Part shown: positions 16,733-25,268 of the stretch, piece by piece | How positions within the stretch are numbered: position 1 is the first letter of the stretch | How the letters are laid out: each line of letters begins with the position of its first letter | Source: JAEYFP01 sp047602645 | GTDB taxonomy: Bacteria; Bacillota; Clostridia; Lachnospirales; Lachnospiraceae | DNA length: 64,000 bases | Direction: 5' to 3' | Assembly (NCBI GenBank): GCA_047602645.1 | Contig: JASGGU010000009.1 | Location: 1-64,000 of the forward strand | Program-made: the position numbers and the translations under genes | The notes under the pieces: model-generated | Databases searched by the model: none | The model's input: only the letters and a program-made list of their open reading frames with translations | What the model was told of the DNA's origin: nothing

Positions 16733-17716
16733 ATGTATCAAGCAAAGAATAACAGATACGAAACTATGCTTTATCGGAGATGCGGAAAAAGCGGCTTATT
16801 ACTGTCGGCAATGTCACTTGGTCTGTGGCATAACTTTGGAAGCGTGGATCGATTTGAAAACAGCAGAGAAATGATTTTAGGCGCATTTGATAATGGGATT
16901 ACCTGTTTTGATCTTGCCAATAATTATGGGCCGGAAGCCGGCAGCGCGGAGATTACCTTCGGACAGGTTCTGAAGAAGGAGTTATCCGCTTACCGGGATG
17001 AACTGGTTATTACGACAAAAGCCGGTTATTACATGTGGCCCGGCGCATATGGAGAATGGGGCTCAAAGAAATCTCTTTTAGCATCACTGGATCAAAGTCT
17101 GAAACGTATGGAACTGGATTATGTGGATATTTTTTACCACCACAGGCCAGATCCGGATACTCCGATTGAAGAAACCGCAGAAGCACTGGAACAAGCCGTT
17201 CGGAGCGGAAAAGCACTTTATGTCGGAATATCCAACTATGATGTCAAAGATACAAAAAGAATCGTAGACCGCCTTGCCGCCAGGAATATTCACTGTCTGG
17301 TTCATCAAATGAAATACTCCATGATTGAACGAAGTAATTCCGAAGTGCTTTCAGGCTTATCCGCGCACGGAATGGGTGCAGTTGCCTTTTCTCCTTTGGC
17401 GCAGGGGATTTTGACAGGTAAATATATTGATGGAATTCCGTCAGATTCGCGTGCATCCGGCGCAAGTGTCTTTTTAAACGAAAATAATATAACAGGCTCT
17501 GTCGTAGCAATCACAAAGCAATTAACAGAGGTTGCCGAAAAGAGAGGACAGTCGCTCTCGCAAATGGCTCTCGCATGGGTACTCTCGCAGGAAAACATGG
17601 TATCGGTTATTATCGGGGCAAGCAAACTAATCCAGATTCTGGAAAATATAAAAGCCCTGAAACATCTGGAGTTTACGACGGATGAATTGAAAATCATTGA
17701 ACAAATTCTTAAGTAA
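16733..17716 (+). CDS. Aldo/keto reductase, YghZ (L-glyceraldehyde 3-phosphate reductase) subfamily
   Basis: A 327-aa NADPH-dependent reductase very similar in layout to E. coli YghZ (AKR14): the N-terminal RYETMLYRRCGKSGL, then SLGLWHNFG, FDLANNYGPEAGSAE and FYHHRPDPDTP are hallmarks of this subfamily. The catalytic tetrad is visible as Asp60, Tyr65, Lys96 and His136 or His137. Start at 16733 with AGGAGGAG upstream. YghZ-type enzymes reduce small aldehydes such as L-glyceraldehyde 3-phosphate and methylglyoxal; here it may reduce the aldehyde released by the adjacent aldolase. It lies 13 bp after the aldolase gene and 16 bp before the GH112 gene. Confidence 0.9.
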   Translation: MYQAKNNRYETMLYRRCGKSGLLLSAMSLGLWHNFGSVDRFENSREMILGAFDNGITCFDLANNYGPEAGSAEITFGQVLKKELSAYRDELVITTKAGYYMWPGAYGEWGSKKSLLASLDQSLKRMELDYVDIFYHHRPDPDTPIEETAEALEQAVRSGKALYVGISNYDVKDTKRIVDRLAARNIHCLVHQMKYSMIERSNSEVLSGLSAHGMGAVAFSPLAQGILTGKYIDGIPSDSRASGASVFLNENNITGSVVAITKQLTEVAEKRGQSLSQMALAWVLSQENMVSVIIGASKLIQILENIKALKHLEFTTDELKIIEQILK

Positions 17717-17732
17717 AAGGCAGGACGGGCAA

Positions 17733-19883
17733 TTGAGTAAAAAAACGGGTGGCTTTACCCTTCCGGGTGAAGCCGGATATGAAAAATTAACACTTAAGCT
17801 GGCGGACCTGTGGGGAGCCGACGTAATTCGTGATTCTGACGGAACGAAGCTGTCTCAGGAAATTATCGATGCCGGCTATGGGATCTATTCTACTGTCTGC
17901 GTAATCAGAGATCACAATGAATGGGCAAAGCAGAATAAAGATAAATTGCAGCAGACTTTTTTAAAGTCGAAATCACACGCGGCGACCGGTCGTCAATTAA
18001 AAATCGCACTGCTGGAAGGATACTATCCGGAACAATTTAAGCTGAATGATTCTAAAAATGGGATGAAATACTGGCAGGTTCATGACCGTACGGAAAACAG
18101 GGAGCTGGAGCCAAGCCTTTGGAGCTATGATAAGCAGGCCGGTGCCGTCATCATTGAACAAGTAAAGAAGTGGCATACGTATAGCGTGAATTTCCTGGCT
18201 TATCGAATTTGGGAAGAAATCTCCATGTACAATCATGTCACAAATGGCTGGAATAAGGAACATTCCATGCCGATAGAACCTCGTTATAAGGAGACGCAGG
18301 ACTATCTTTTAAATTGGATGAAACAATGGTGTGAAGCGCATAAGGAAACTACTGTCGTGCGGTTTACTTCGCTGTTCTACAATTTTGTCTGGATTTGGGG
18401 GGCAAATGAACGGTGCAGAAATATTTATACCGATTGGGGCTCCTATGATTTTACGGTCAGTGATTTGGCACTGGATGATTTTGAGAAGGAATATGGATAC
18501 CGTCTTACCGGCGAAGATTTTATTAATCAGGGGAAGCTGCACGCTTCCCATATGCCCGCAGATAAAAAGAAAAGGGATTGGATGTCCTTTACGAACGCGT
18601 TTGTGATTTCCTTCGGCAGGCAGCTGATCGACATTGTTCATTCTTTTCAGAAAAAAGCATATGTGTTCTATGATGACAGCTGGGTAGGCATGGAACCGTA
18701 TAACGGAAGATTTAAAGAGTTTGGCTTTGACGGAATCATCAAATGTGTTTTTAACGGCTATGAAGCACGGCTATGTGCGGATGTTCCGGCGGAAACACAC
18801 GAAATAAGACTGCATCCCTATCTGTTTCCGACAGGATTAGGAAACAATCCGACTTTTTCAGAGGGCGGAACCCCTACCCTTGATGCAAAGGATTACTGGA
18901 TTAAAGTAAGAAGAGCTCTGGTACGCAAGCCGGTAGAGCGCATCGGACTGGGCGGATACCTGCACCTTCTGGAGGCGTATCCTGATTTCGTAAATTACAT
19001 AGAAGCTCTTTCCGACGAATTCCGCTATATCGCGGCATTACATCAGGCGGAAACACCTTATACGGAACCGGTCTCGGCAGCTGTTCTGCATAGCTGGGGA
19101 AGAGAGAGATCATGGACTTTATCGGGGCATTTCCACGAAACAGACAAAAATGATTTAATCCATGTAAATGAAGCTTTATCCGGCTATCCGATGCAGGTAT
19201 CGTTCCTCAATTTTGAGGATGTTTTAAATGAGGATCTGGAGAACTACCAGATTATCATTAATGCCGGCTTTGCAGGAAGCGCATGGAGCGGAGGCTCTGT
19301 CTGGGATGACCCTGCCATAATGGAAAAATTAACGGAATGGGTCTGGAACGGAGGAATCTTTTTCGGAATTAATGAACCCTCTGCAACAGAGGGCTACGAA
19401 AACAGATTCCGTATGGCGCCAGTTCTGGGTGTTGATGTGGATTTCGGCGAGCACTGCTGTCACGGACGCCTGTCTTATCAGATCTGTGGTGAGGATGGTC
19501 TCAATACTGAATTACTGACCGGAAAAGGAAAAACCAATCTGTACCTAACCGAGGAAAATACAAAGGTACTCAGTGAAGACGCCAACGGCAATATCATTCT
19601 GACCAGCCATGAGTTCGGAAAAGGGCGCGGACTCTATCTGTCGGGTTTTCAAACAGGATGTGAAAATAACAGGTTCTTATTATCCTTACTTCTTCATTCC
19701 GCTCATGTGAAGGAAAAGTATTCTGTTAATAACCCCTATGCAGAGTGTGCCGTGTTTGAACGAACCGGAAAAGCCGTTGTCATAAACAATTCCACGACCG
19801 CTCAAAAGGTTCATTTTTGTACTCCCGATAAAAGTATAGAGCTGCTGTTGGAAGCAGCCGAAATGAAAACAATAGTTATTTAA
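17733..19883 (+). CDS. GH112 beta-galactoside phosphorylase (GNB/LNB or Gal-beta-1,4-L-Rha phosphorylase)
   Basis: GH112 enzymes cleave beta-galactosides by phosphorolysis, giving alpha-galactose 1-phosphate and the acceptor sugar (GlcNAc, GalNAc or L-rhamnose). The 716-aa length fits the family. Recognisable blocks are FTLPGEAGYEKLTLKLADLW at the N-terminus, WGADVIRDSDGT, FYDDSWVGMEPY with the likely general acid Asp315, and the stretch from VRRALVRKPVERIGLGGYL onward. There is no signal peptide, so it acts in the cytoplasm on imported disaccharide. The TTG at 17733 is preferred (AGGA upstream, family-like N-terminus); a longer TTG at 17697 would overlap the reductase. Substrate choice within the family cannot be fixed from motifs; the partner genes favour the rhamnose variant. 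Confidence 0.9.
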   Translation: MSKKTGGFTLPGEAGYEKLTLKLADLWGADVIRDSDGTKLSQEIIDAGYGIYSTVCVIRDHNEWAKQNKDKLQQTFLKSKSHAATGRQLKIALLEGYYPEQFKLNDSKNGMKYWQVHDRTENRELEPSLWSYDKQAGAVIIEQVKKWHTYSVNFLAYRIWEEISMYNHVTNGWNKEHSMPIEPRYKETQDYLLNWMKQWCEAHKETTVVRFTSLFYNFVWIWGANERCRNIYTDWGSYDFTVSDLALDDFEKEYGYRLTGEDFINQGKLHASHMPADKKKRDWMSFTNAFVISFGRQLIDIVHSFQKKAYVFYDDSWVGMEPYNGRFKEFGFDGIIKCVFNGYEARLCADVPAETHEIRLHPYLFPTGLGNNPTFSEGGTPTLDAKDYWIKVRRALVRKPVERIGLGGYLHLLEAYPDFVNYIEALSDEFRYIAALHQAETPYTEPVSAAVLHSWGRERSWTLSGHFHETDKNDLIHVNEALSGYPMQVSFLNFEDVLNEDLENYQIIINAGFAGSAWSGGSVWDDPAIMEKLTEWVWNGGIFFGINEPSATEGYENRFRMAPVLGVDVDFGEHCCHGRLSYQICGEDGLNTELLTGKGKTNLYLTEENTKVLSEDANGNIILTSHEFGKGRGLYLSGFQTGCENNRFLLSLLLHSAHVKEKYSVNNPYAECAVFERTGKAVVINNSTTAQKVHFCTPDKSIELLLEAAEMKTIVI

Positions 19884-19895
19884 GGAGACCTGACT

Positions 19896-20345
19896 ATGAT
19901 TGCCGACACAATGGACCATTTATCCCGTTACAAAACACTTTTCCCCTACTGCTCAGAAATTTTGGAGTGGTATGAAAAAATAGACCCCGAGACAATTCAG
20001 CCCGGAAAGTATGAAATAAACGGCAGCAATTTATTTGCTTTGGTCCAGGAATATGATACGGCGGCCGAAGAATGCTGCCGCATGGAGGTTCATGCGGTTT
20101 ATGCGGATATTCAATGTCTGATAGACGGGGCGGAAATCATAGGCTTTGAAAACTGTATCGGCAGGGAACTAAACGTCCCCGCCGATACGGATAAAGCCGC
20201 CTATGATTCTCCCAGGAAATTTGGCTATACCTATTTAACCGATCATACCTTTGCGGCATTTTTTCCCGGCGAAGGACATATGCCCTGTGTTTCCATGAAG
20301 GGTGTGAGCAGAAATAAAAAAATCGTTTTTAAATGCAAATGCTGA
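19896..20345 (+). CDS. YhcH/YjgK/YiaL family protein (DUF386)
   Basis: A 149-aa cupin-like protein of the YhcH/YjgK/YiaL family, related to the beta subunit of EbgC-type beta-galactosidase and to sialic acid anomerases. Family features include HAVYADIQCLIDGAE with its conserved His, DHTFAAFFPGEGHMPC with metal-ligand type residues, and the end GVSRNKKIVFKCK. AAGGAGACC precedes the ATG at 19896, 12 bp after the GH112 gene. Members are thought to be sugar-ring or anomer isomerases; here it could act on the released galactose or acceptor sugar. It is the last gene of the operon. Confidence 0.88.
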   Translation: MIADTMDHLSRYKTLFPYCSEILEWYEKIDPETIQPGKYEINGSNLFALVQEYDTAAEECCRMEVHAVYADIQCLIDGAEIIGFENCIGRELNVPADTDKAAYDSPRKFGYTYLTDHTFAAFFPGEGHMPCVSMKGVSRNKKIVFKCKC

Positions 20346-20367
20346 CAAAGCATAGTTTCTCATTCTG

Positions 20368-21045
20368 TTATTTCTTTTCTCTGCGGAAGCACATAAACCA
20401 ATCTAAACAATACTGATCGTCGGTCTGGCTGTCCATACGTTCCTTTGCAGTTCCGCAGGAACCCGCTGTAGGTACGATTACATCATCACCCGGACGCCAG
20501 TCGGCAGGTGTTGCGATACCGTCACTGTCGGCCTTTTGCAGCGCAATGACAATCCTCTTGATTTCATCAAAATTACGTCCGGTAGAAAGCGGATAATATA
20601 AAATAGTACGTATCTTGGCACTGGGATCAATCACAAAGACTGCACGCACAGCCTGTGTATTGGACTGGCCGGGCTGCATCATGCCATATTTATTCGCAAC
20701 CTCCATGCGGATGTCTTCAATTAAAGGGAACTTGACTTCTATCTTCTTTTTTCCGTTCCATTCCAACTCCTGAATTTTACGCAGCCATGCGATATGTGCG
20801 TAAAGAGAGTCCACCGAAAGTCCGACGAGCTCGGTATTGAGCTCCTTGAATTCATCCGCCATGGAAGCAAAGGTCATAAATTCCGTGGTACAGACGGGTG
20901 TAAAGTCAGCGGGATGTGAAAAGAGAATCACCCATTTTCCTTTATAGTCCTCCGGGAAATTGATTTCCCCCTGTGTGGTCACAGCCTTGAAGCTTGGAGC
21001 GGTATCTCCGATTAAAGGCATTCTTGCAGCTTGCATTTCGTCCAT
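20368..21045 (-). CDS. Peroxiredoxin (AhpC/TSA, Prx6-like long form)
   Basis: This thiol peroxidase reduces H2O2 and organic peroxides. The 225-aa protein has the peroxidatic Cys52 in HPADFTPVCTTEF and a C-terminal extension carrying Cys213 and Cys219 (CLDWFMC), the arrangement seen in archaeal thioredoxin peroxidases of the Prx6 group, where one of these Cys acts as the resolving residue. A further Cys sits near 198 (GSCGT). Start at 21045 with AGGAGG 8 bp upstream. It stands alone, convergent with the GH112 operon, useful for an anaerobe facing oxidative stress. Confidence 0.93.
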   Translation of the reverse strand: MDEMQAARMPLIGDTAPSFKAVTTQGEINFPEDYKGKWVILFSHPADFTPVCTTEFMTFASMADEFKELNTELVGLSVDSLYAHIAWLRKIQELEWNGKKKIEVKFPLIEDIRMEVANKYGMMQPGQSNTQAVRAVFVIDPSAKIRTILYYPLSTGRNFDEIKRIVIALQKADSDGIATPADWRPGDDVIVPTAGSCGTAKERMDSQTDDQYCLDWFMCFRREKK

Positions 21046-21422
21046 ATAAACAACCTCCTTTTTATAATATCAATCAATTTGTTTTTATGGATTTATTATA
21101 TGAAATAAAAAATGGATATTCCGTAACAAAGTTACACATAAAATAGATCATGCTATCATGCATTTTCAGTTTCTTGAAACACATTCAGGTATTCGTCTGC
21201 CTCTTTTCGAGTAACTAATGATGCCTTTGACCATTCCGCCTATGGAAATAAACTCCATTCTGTTCATTCTTGTCAACTACTATTTGCGGAAATATTCATA
21301 TACGCCTGCGGAAAAGATTAGTTCTTGACAAATAGCCCGAACAATTACATAATATGTCTATCTTATCAGATTCGGTCATTTTATGCTGAAAATGACATCT
21401 GCCGTATATAGAAAGGAAAAAA
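21046..21422. other. 377-bp intergenic region with palindrome, degenerate coding remnant and a promoter
   Basis: Next to the peroxiredoxin gene, on the minus strand, a TATAAT element lies in AT-rich sequence and a GTAAC-AAA-GTTAC palindrome is at 21123-21135; either could serve its regulation. At about 21156-21237 on the minus strand a short open stretch ends EADEYLNVFQETENA and a stop; it has no start codon or ribosome site and reads like the 3' end of a decayed gene. The strand-plus promoter for the methyltransferase is listed separately. Otherwise nothing is recognised. Confidence 0.4.
21325..21353 (+). promoter_or_regulatory. Sigma-A type promoter for the methyltransferase gene
   Basis: -35 TTGACA (21325-21330), 17-bp spacer, -10 CATAAT (21348-21353), about 70 bp before the start codon at 21423. 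Confidence 0.7.
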
Positions 21423-22040
21423 ATGAACGACCCAACCAATAAACTTTTCTGGCAAAAAATAGCAAGGCTTTATGCGCCTTTTATGAAAGGCTCTGCAACA
21501 CTCTACGATGAAATTGTCCGGTACTGCCTTCCGTATCTGACAACGGACATGGATATACTGGAGCTGGCATGCGGCACCGGACAGCTTACCTTCCGGCTTG
21601 CCAGTTGTGTCCGGCATTGGGAGGCTACTGATTTTTCAGAAAAAATGATTACGGAGGCTAAAAAATATTCGACTTTGCCAAATATAAGCTTTGCGGTGCA
21701 GGATGCCACAGCTTTGCCCTATGCCGACGGTTCTTTTAACGCGGTGCTTATCGCCAATGCACTGCACATTATGCCTGTGCCGGAAAAAGCACTTTCGGAA
21801 ATCCACCGTGTTTTGAAGCGTGACGGAATTCTGCTGGCTCCCACCTTTATCTGGGGCTCGGATGTCCGGCAGCGTGCCCGTGAGAGCCTGATGACTTTGA
21901 CCGGATTTAAAGTGCTGCACCACTGGAATGCCGATACGTTGGCGGAGTATGTGCAGCAGCAGAGCTTTTCTGTTTTGGAACAGAATGTTCTGGGTGGCAG
22001 CATCAGTCCGCTTTGCTGCCTGATTGCACAAAAAGCATAA
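21423..22040 (+). CDS. Class I SAM-dependent methyltransferase
   Basis: A 205-aa protein with a typical Rossmann methyltransferase domain: motif I ILELACGTGQLT (about 50-61), an acidic motif II (WEATDFSEKMI), motif III-like QDATALPYADGSF and the HRVLKRDGILLAPT strand of the UbiE/Methyltransf_11 group. AGAAAGG lies upstream of the ATG. It may methylate a small molecule or quinone-like compound, but nothing nearby points to a substrate. Confidence 0.85.
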   Translation: MNDPTNKLFWQKIARLYAPFMKGSATLYDEIVRYCLPYLTTDMDILELACGTGQLTFRLASCVRHWEATDFSEKMITEAKKYSTLPNISFAVQDATALPYADGSFNAVLIANALHIMPVPEKALSEIHRVLKRDGILLAPTFIWGSDVRQRARESLMTLTGFKVLHHWNADTLAEYVQQQSFSVLEQNVLGGSISPLCCLIAQKA

Positions 22041-22105
22041 AGATTTAGAAGGCTTGTCTGTTTTAGCAATATCATAAAAAGAAAAAATAAGTAAAGAGGT
22101 TTTGT

Positions 22106-22465
22106 ATGGCGCGAATAGTTAAAACAAAAAAGTTAGTAAATGCCAGACTGCTAAAAGAATATGCAAGTTGGATTTATTGTACTTCCTGCGAAAAGACAGT
22201 AGCTTATCTTTGCTACATCACTTATGACAAATTTGATTTTCAGTTCACATGCAACTGCGGCTGTCACGGAAGTGTATCTATTGATTTTGGCGACTTAGAC
22301 AGCACACAGGCATCCTCCCAAAGTTTAATGGACATCAGCAATCGAATGTGCTGCCCGAATGATAAATCCCCTCTGATTACACTTGTCGAAAAAAATCTTC
22401 AATCCTATAACTGCAGAATTTCCTGCCTAAAATGCGGTCGGGAATTTTCACAATCAAAGGAGTAG
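22106..22465 (+). CDS. Small cysteine-rich, probably zinc-binding protein of unknown function
   Basis: A 119-aa protein not assigned to a named family. It carries several Cys pairs: CTSC (about 26-29), CNCGC (about 49-53), CC near 83 and a terminal CLKCG (about 107-111). This is the pattern of one or two zinc ribbons. The basic N-terminus (ARIVKTKKLVNARLLKEY) could bind nucleic acid. AAAGAGG precedes the ATG. It ends 4 bp before the lipoprotein gene, so the two are co-transcribed. Confidence 0.6.
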   Translation: MARIVKTKKLVNARLLKEYASWIYCTSCEKTVAYLCYITYDKFDFQFTCNCGCHGSVSIDFGDLDSTQASSQSLMDISNRMCCPNDKSPLITLVEKNLQSYNCRISCLKCGREFSQSKE

Positions 22466-22469
22466 TATT

Positions 22470-23159
22470 ATGAAATTAAAAATCTATATTCTTTTTCTAC
22501 TGTCCCTGTTTAGTATTTCACTCAATGCATGTTCAACAAAAAAAACCGTTCCTGACACTGCCGACATTGTGACTCCGGTTAATGAGGAAAAGACCTTAAC
22601 TTCAGCTGCGGATGCCTATAAAGCGGTACTGCAGAACGAGACCGGTTTTATCAGCACCGAGGATAACCGTGAAGCTTTCCTAAGCGACTTTTTAAGCAGA
22701 AATTCCGAATTTGAAGGCACCTATCAAATCACCCGTTTTGCCGTACTCGATATGGATGCAGATCATACGCCGGAAGTCATACTCGAGTTATCTTTAAATG
22801 ATTCTCCTGAACAATATGAAATTCTGCGCTGCAGCGACGGTACAGTCTATGGCCACAATTTTGTATATCGGGATATTGAAATGCTTAAGGCAGATGGAAC
22901 ATATACCTATGCAAACGGCGCCGCAGATGTCGGAGTCACAAAAATTCTAAGCTTTCATGCCGGTTCTGTTGAAACGGAGACACTGGGCTACACACAATCC
23001 GATTTCAGCGGTGATGAAATAAAAATTTCTTATTTCGTTCATAACGCAGCTGTTACAAAAGAAACCTTTGATTCTTTCTATGATGAACAAAACGAAAAGA
23101 AAGACGTACAATGGTATGAGTTTTCACCCGAAAATATAGACGCTCAAGTGCGCATATAA
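22470..23159 (+). CDS. Putative lipoprotein of unknown function
   Basis: A 229-aa protein with a lipobox at SLNAC (Cys21) after a short hydrophobic signal, so it should be anchored to the outer face of the membrane. The mature part has a region FAVLDMDADHTPEVILELS resembling VCBS/FG-GAP-like Asp-rich loops often found in clostridial lipoproteins of unknown role. AAAGGAG precedes the ATG. It follows the Cys-rich gene by 4 bp and is followed by a strong hairpin at 23167-23217. Confidence 0.65.
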   Translation: MKLKIYILFLLSLFSISLNACSTKKTVPDTADIVTPVNEEKTLTSAADAYKAVLQNETGFISTEDNREAFLSDFLSRNSEFEGTYQITRFAVLDMDADHTPEVILELSLNDSPEQYEILRCSDGTVYGHNFVYRDIEMLKADGTYTYANGAADVGVTKILSFHAGSVETETLGYTQSDFSGDEIKISYFVHNAAVTKETFDSFYDEQNEKKDVQWYEFSPENIDAQVRI

Positions 23160-23166
23160 TAAAAAA

Positions 23167-23217
23167 CGTGAGACTGTGCATTCGGCAGCTTGATCTGCCT
23201 TATTTCACAATCTCACG
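23167..23217 (-). terminator. Bidirectional intrinsic terminator (leuA and the lipoprotein gene)
   Basis: Outer stem CGTGAGACTGTG (23167-23178) pairs with CACAATCTCACG (23206-23217) with one mismatch, and an inner GGCAG/CTGCC stem closes it. On the minus strand the stem is followed directly by TTTTTTATT, making it a good terminator for leuA; the plus-strand tail is weaker (ATTATTTTAT). Confidence 0.85.
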
Positions 23218-23258
23218 CATTATTTTATAACTATCACGTGTAAATATTTAAAAATTTA

Positions 23259-24938
23259 TCATTTACCAACCAGCTCCAGCCGGTTAATTGCACTGAAAAT
23301 TGCACGTACGGATGCACGGGTGATGTTAGAGCTGACACCGACGCCGTAGGTCACCCTGCCATCCTCTGCGCTGAGCAGATGGATATAGGCGGCTGCCTGT
23401 GCATTAGAACCACCCTGCAGGGCATGCTCCTCGTAATCAAGCACTTTGATATTGATGCCAAGTTTTTCCCGCAGGCCACGCTGAACGGCATCAATCGGTC
23501 CGTTGCCGACCGACTCGAAGGAGTCCTCCTTGCCGCAGCACGTATAGGTCAGCATAACATGAGTATCAAACTCGGAATCAATTGCGTCGCTCCTATCGTC
23601 CACTCTCAGCTTTCTAAAATGCAGAGGCTCTTTCCGTTGTATATAATTTTCCCTGAAGGATGCCATAATCTCTTCCGGCGATACCTCGCCCTGTTTCTCG
23701 GTCAAACTTTGAATTATATTTGCAAATTCCTTGTGCATACCCTTAGGCAGCTTAAAGCCGAAATAAGTATCCATGACAAACGCGACACCGCCTTTGCCGG
23801 ATTGGGAATTAATCCTGACAATCGGCTCATATTCCCGCCCAATGTCGGCAGGATCAATCGGCAAATAGGGAACCTGCCAAATCATCTGCTCACGTTCCTT
23901 CATGGCCTTGACGCCTTTGTTAATCGCATCCTGATGCGAACCGGAAAAAGCAGTAAATACAAGCTTGCCTGCATAGGGATGTCTTTCGCCTATCGGCATT
24001 TTGCAGCAACGCTCATAAACCTCAATAATCTCGTTAATATGTTCTAAATGCAGCTTTGGATCAATTCCTTGGGAAAACATATTGTAAGCGATATTTAAAA
24101 TATCAATATTCCCCGTACGCTCTCCATTGCCGAACAGCGTGCCTTCCACTCGATCGGCTCCCGCAAGCAATGCAAGTTCGGTAGCCGCAATTCCGGTACC
24201 TCTGTCGTTATGCGGATGAACACTCAAAATAATACAATCACGCTCTTGAAAGTGCTTATTCATCCATTCAATTTGATCCGCATAGACATTCGGTGTGTTG
24301 CATTCTACTGTCGCAGGAAGATTAATAATAATCGGATTATCCTTTGTGGCGCCCCACTCCTTCTGAACCGCTGTGCAAATGTCCAGAGCGAACTCCACCT
24401 CTGTACCTGTAAAACTTTCCGGCGAGTATTCCAGCATAATATTTCCTTCAAATGCCGCAGCCCGTTCTCTGACCAATGTTGTAGCATCCACTGCAATTTT
24501 GATAATGTCCTCTTTGTCCAAGCCGAATACAACATCCCTCTGCAAGGTCGAGGTTGAATTATAAATATGCACAATTACATTTTTTATTCCCTGAATGGAT
24601 TCAAATGTCCGGTCAATCAGCTCCTCACGGCATTGCGTCAGCACCTGCACACGAACGTCATCCGGAATCATCCTGCGATCCACAAGCTGACGCAGAAAGT
24701 CAAACTCAATCTGGGAGGCTGCCGGAAATCCGATTTCGATTTCTTTAAAACCGAGTTTCAGAAGAAGCTCGAACATTTCTATTTTCTCTTCTACTACCAT
24801 CGGATCAATCAATGCCTGATTGCCGTCTCTCAAATCCACGCTGCACCAAATCGGTGCTTCTGTAATTTCTCTATTCGGCCATTCCCTCTCTTGATAGTCC
24901 ATGACCGGGGTCTTTTGATATCTTGTATAATTTAACAT
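23259..24938 (-). CDS. leuA: 2-isopropylmalate synthase (long clostridial/LeuA2 form)
   Basis: LeuA condenses acetyl-CoA with 2-ketoisovalerate in the first committed step of leucine synthesis. The 559-aa protein has the catalytic start of the HMGL-like barrel (SVDLRDGNQALIDPM, about 33-47), GFKEIEIGFPAAS, the metal-binding HPHNDRGTG and FGNGERTGNIDI, and a C-terminal LeuA allosteric domain (about 430-555) for leucine feedback. The start at 24938 has GGAGG 9 bp upstream. The gene stands alone with a promoter at 25177-25205, a leader of about 230 nt and its own terminator; leuB, leuC and leuD are not nearby. Confidence 0.95.
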   Translation of the reverse strand: MLNYTRYQKTPVMDYQEREWPNREITEAPIWCSVDLRDGNQALIDPMVVEEKIEMFELLLKLGFKEIEIGFPAASQIEFDFLRQLVDRRMIPDDVRVQVLTQCREELIDRTFESIQGIKNVIVHIYNSTSTLQRDVVFGLDKEDIIKIAVDATTLVRERAAAFEGNIMLEYSPESFTGTEVEFALDICTAVQKEWGATKDNPIIINLPATVECNTPNVYADQIEWMNKHFQERDCIILSVHPHNDRGTGIAATELALLAGADRVEGTLFGNGERTGNIDILNIAYNMFSQGIDPKLHLEHINEIIEVYERCCKMPIGERHPYAGKLVFTAFSGSHQDAINKGVKAMKEREQMIWQVPYLPIDPADIGREYEPIVRINSQSGKGGVAFVMDTYFGFKLPKGMHKEFANIIQSLTEKQGEVSPEEIMASFRENYIQRKEPLHFRKLRVDDRSDAIDSEFDTHVMLTYTCCGKEDSFESVGNGPIDAVQRGLREKLGINIKVLDYEEHALQGGSNAQAAAYIHLLSAEDGRVTYGVGVSSNITRASVRAIFSAINRLELVGK

Positions 24939-25205
24939 TTACCGTATCCTCCATTTATTATAATTTTAAATACTGCCACACATGCATGCGCACTCGGGTT
25001 TTTCAGACATGGAAAGGTTTCCCCGCAAACATTCCCTTCACAGCCTTTTATAAGTTTTGGAGTCGGTAAATAACACTATATTTCACAATGATTGATAATT
25101 TGTTTCTGATTATTTTCTTAGCCCCATTCCTATCCACTTCTTTCTTAAATAATTGTCGTTTTCGCTAATGAGGTATATTATACAGGATAGTTTTTAAAAA
25201 TGCAA
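24939..25205 (-). promoter_or_regulatory. leuA promoter and roughly 230-nt leader
   Basis: On the minus strand: -35 TTGCAT (25200-25205), exact 17-bp spacer, -10 TATAAT (25177-25182). The transcript then has a long untranslated leader before leuA. It has structured GC-rich patches around 24975-25060 set in AT-rich sequence, but no intact T-box, leucine-rich leader peptide or other known riboswitch was recognised. The length suggests post-initiation control. Confidence 0.65.
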
Positions 25206-25210
25206 CCCAA

Positions 25211-25242
25211 ACAAAAGGATCGGTGAATACCGATCCTTTTGT
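25211..25242 (-). terminator. Intrinsic terminator after the HPr gene
   Basis: Perfect 14-bp stem (25211-25224 with 25229-25242) and a 4-nt loop. On the minus strand its 3' arm includes CCTTTTGT and lies 27 bp after the HPr stop codon. It separates the HPr gene from the leuA promoter. Confidence 0.85.
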
Positions 25243-25268
25243 TATTTTCCTATATGTATGGCTGACCA

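Noticed and set aside
23379..24047. Long open frame (222 codons) antisense to leuA
   Set aside because: It is the complement of a well-supported gene; no ribosome site and Cys/Arg/His-rich random composition.
24939..25080. T-box riboswitch in the leuA leader
   Set aside because: Only a partial AGGG...GCGG resemblance is present; the AGGGTGGNACCGCG core and a specifier loop are not seen.
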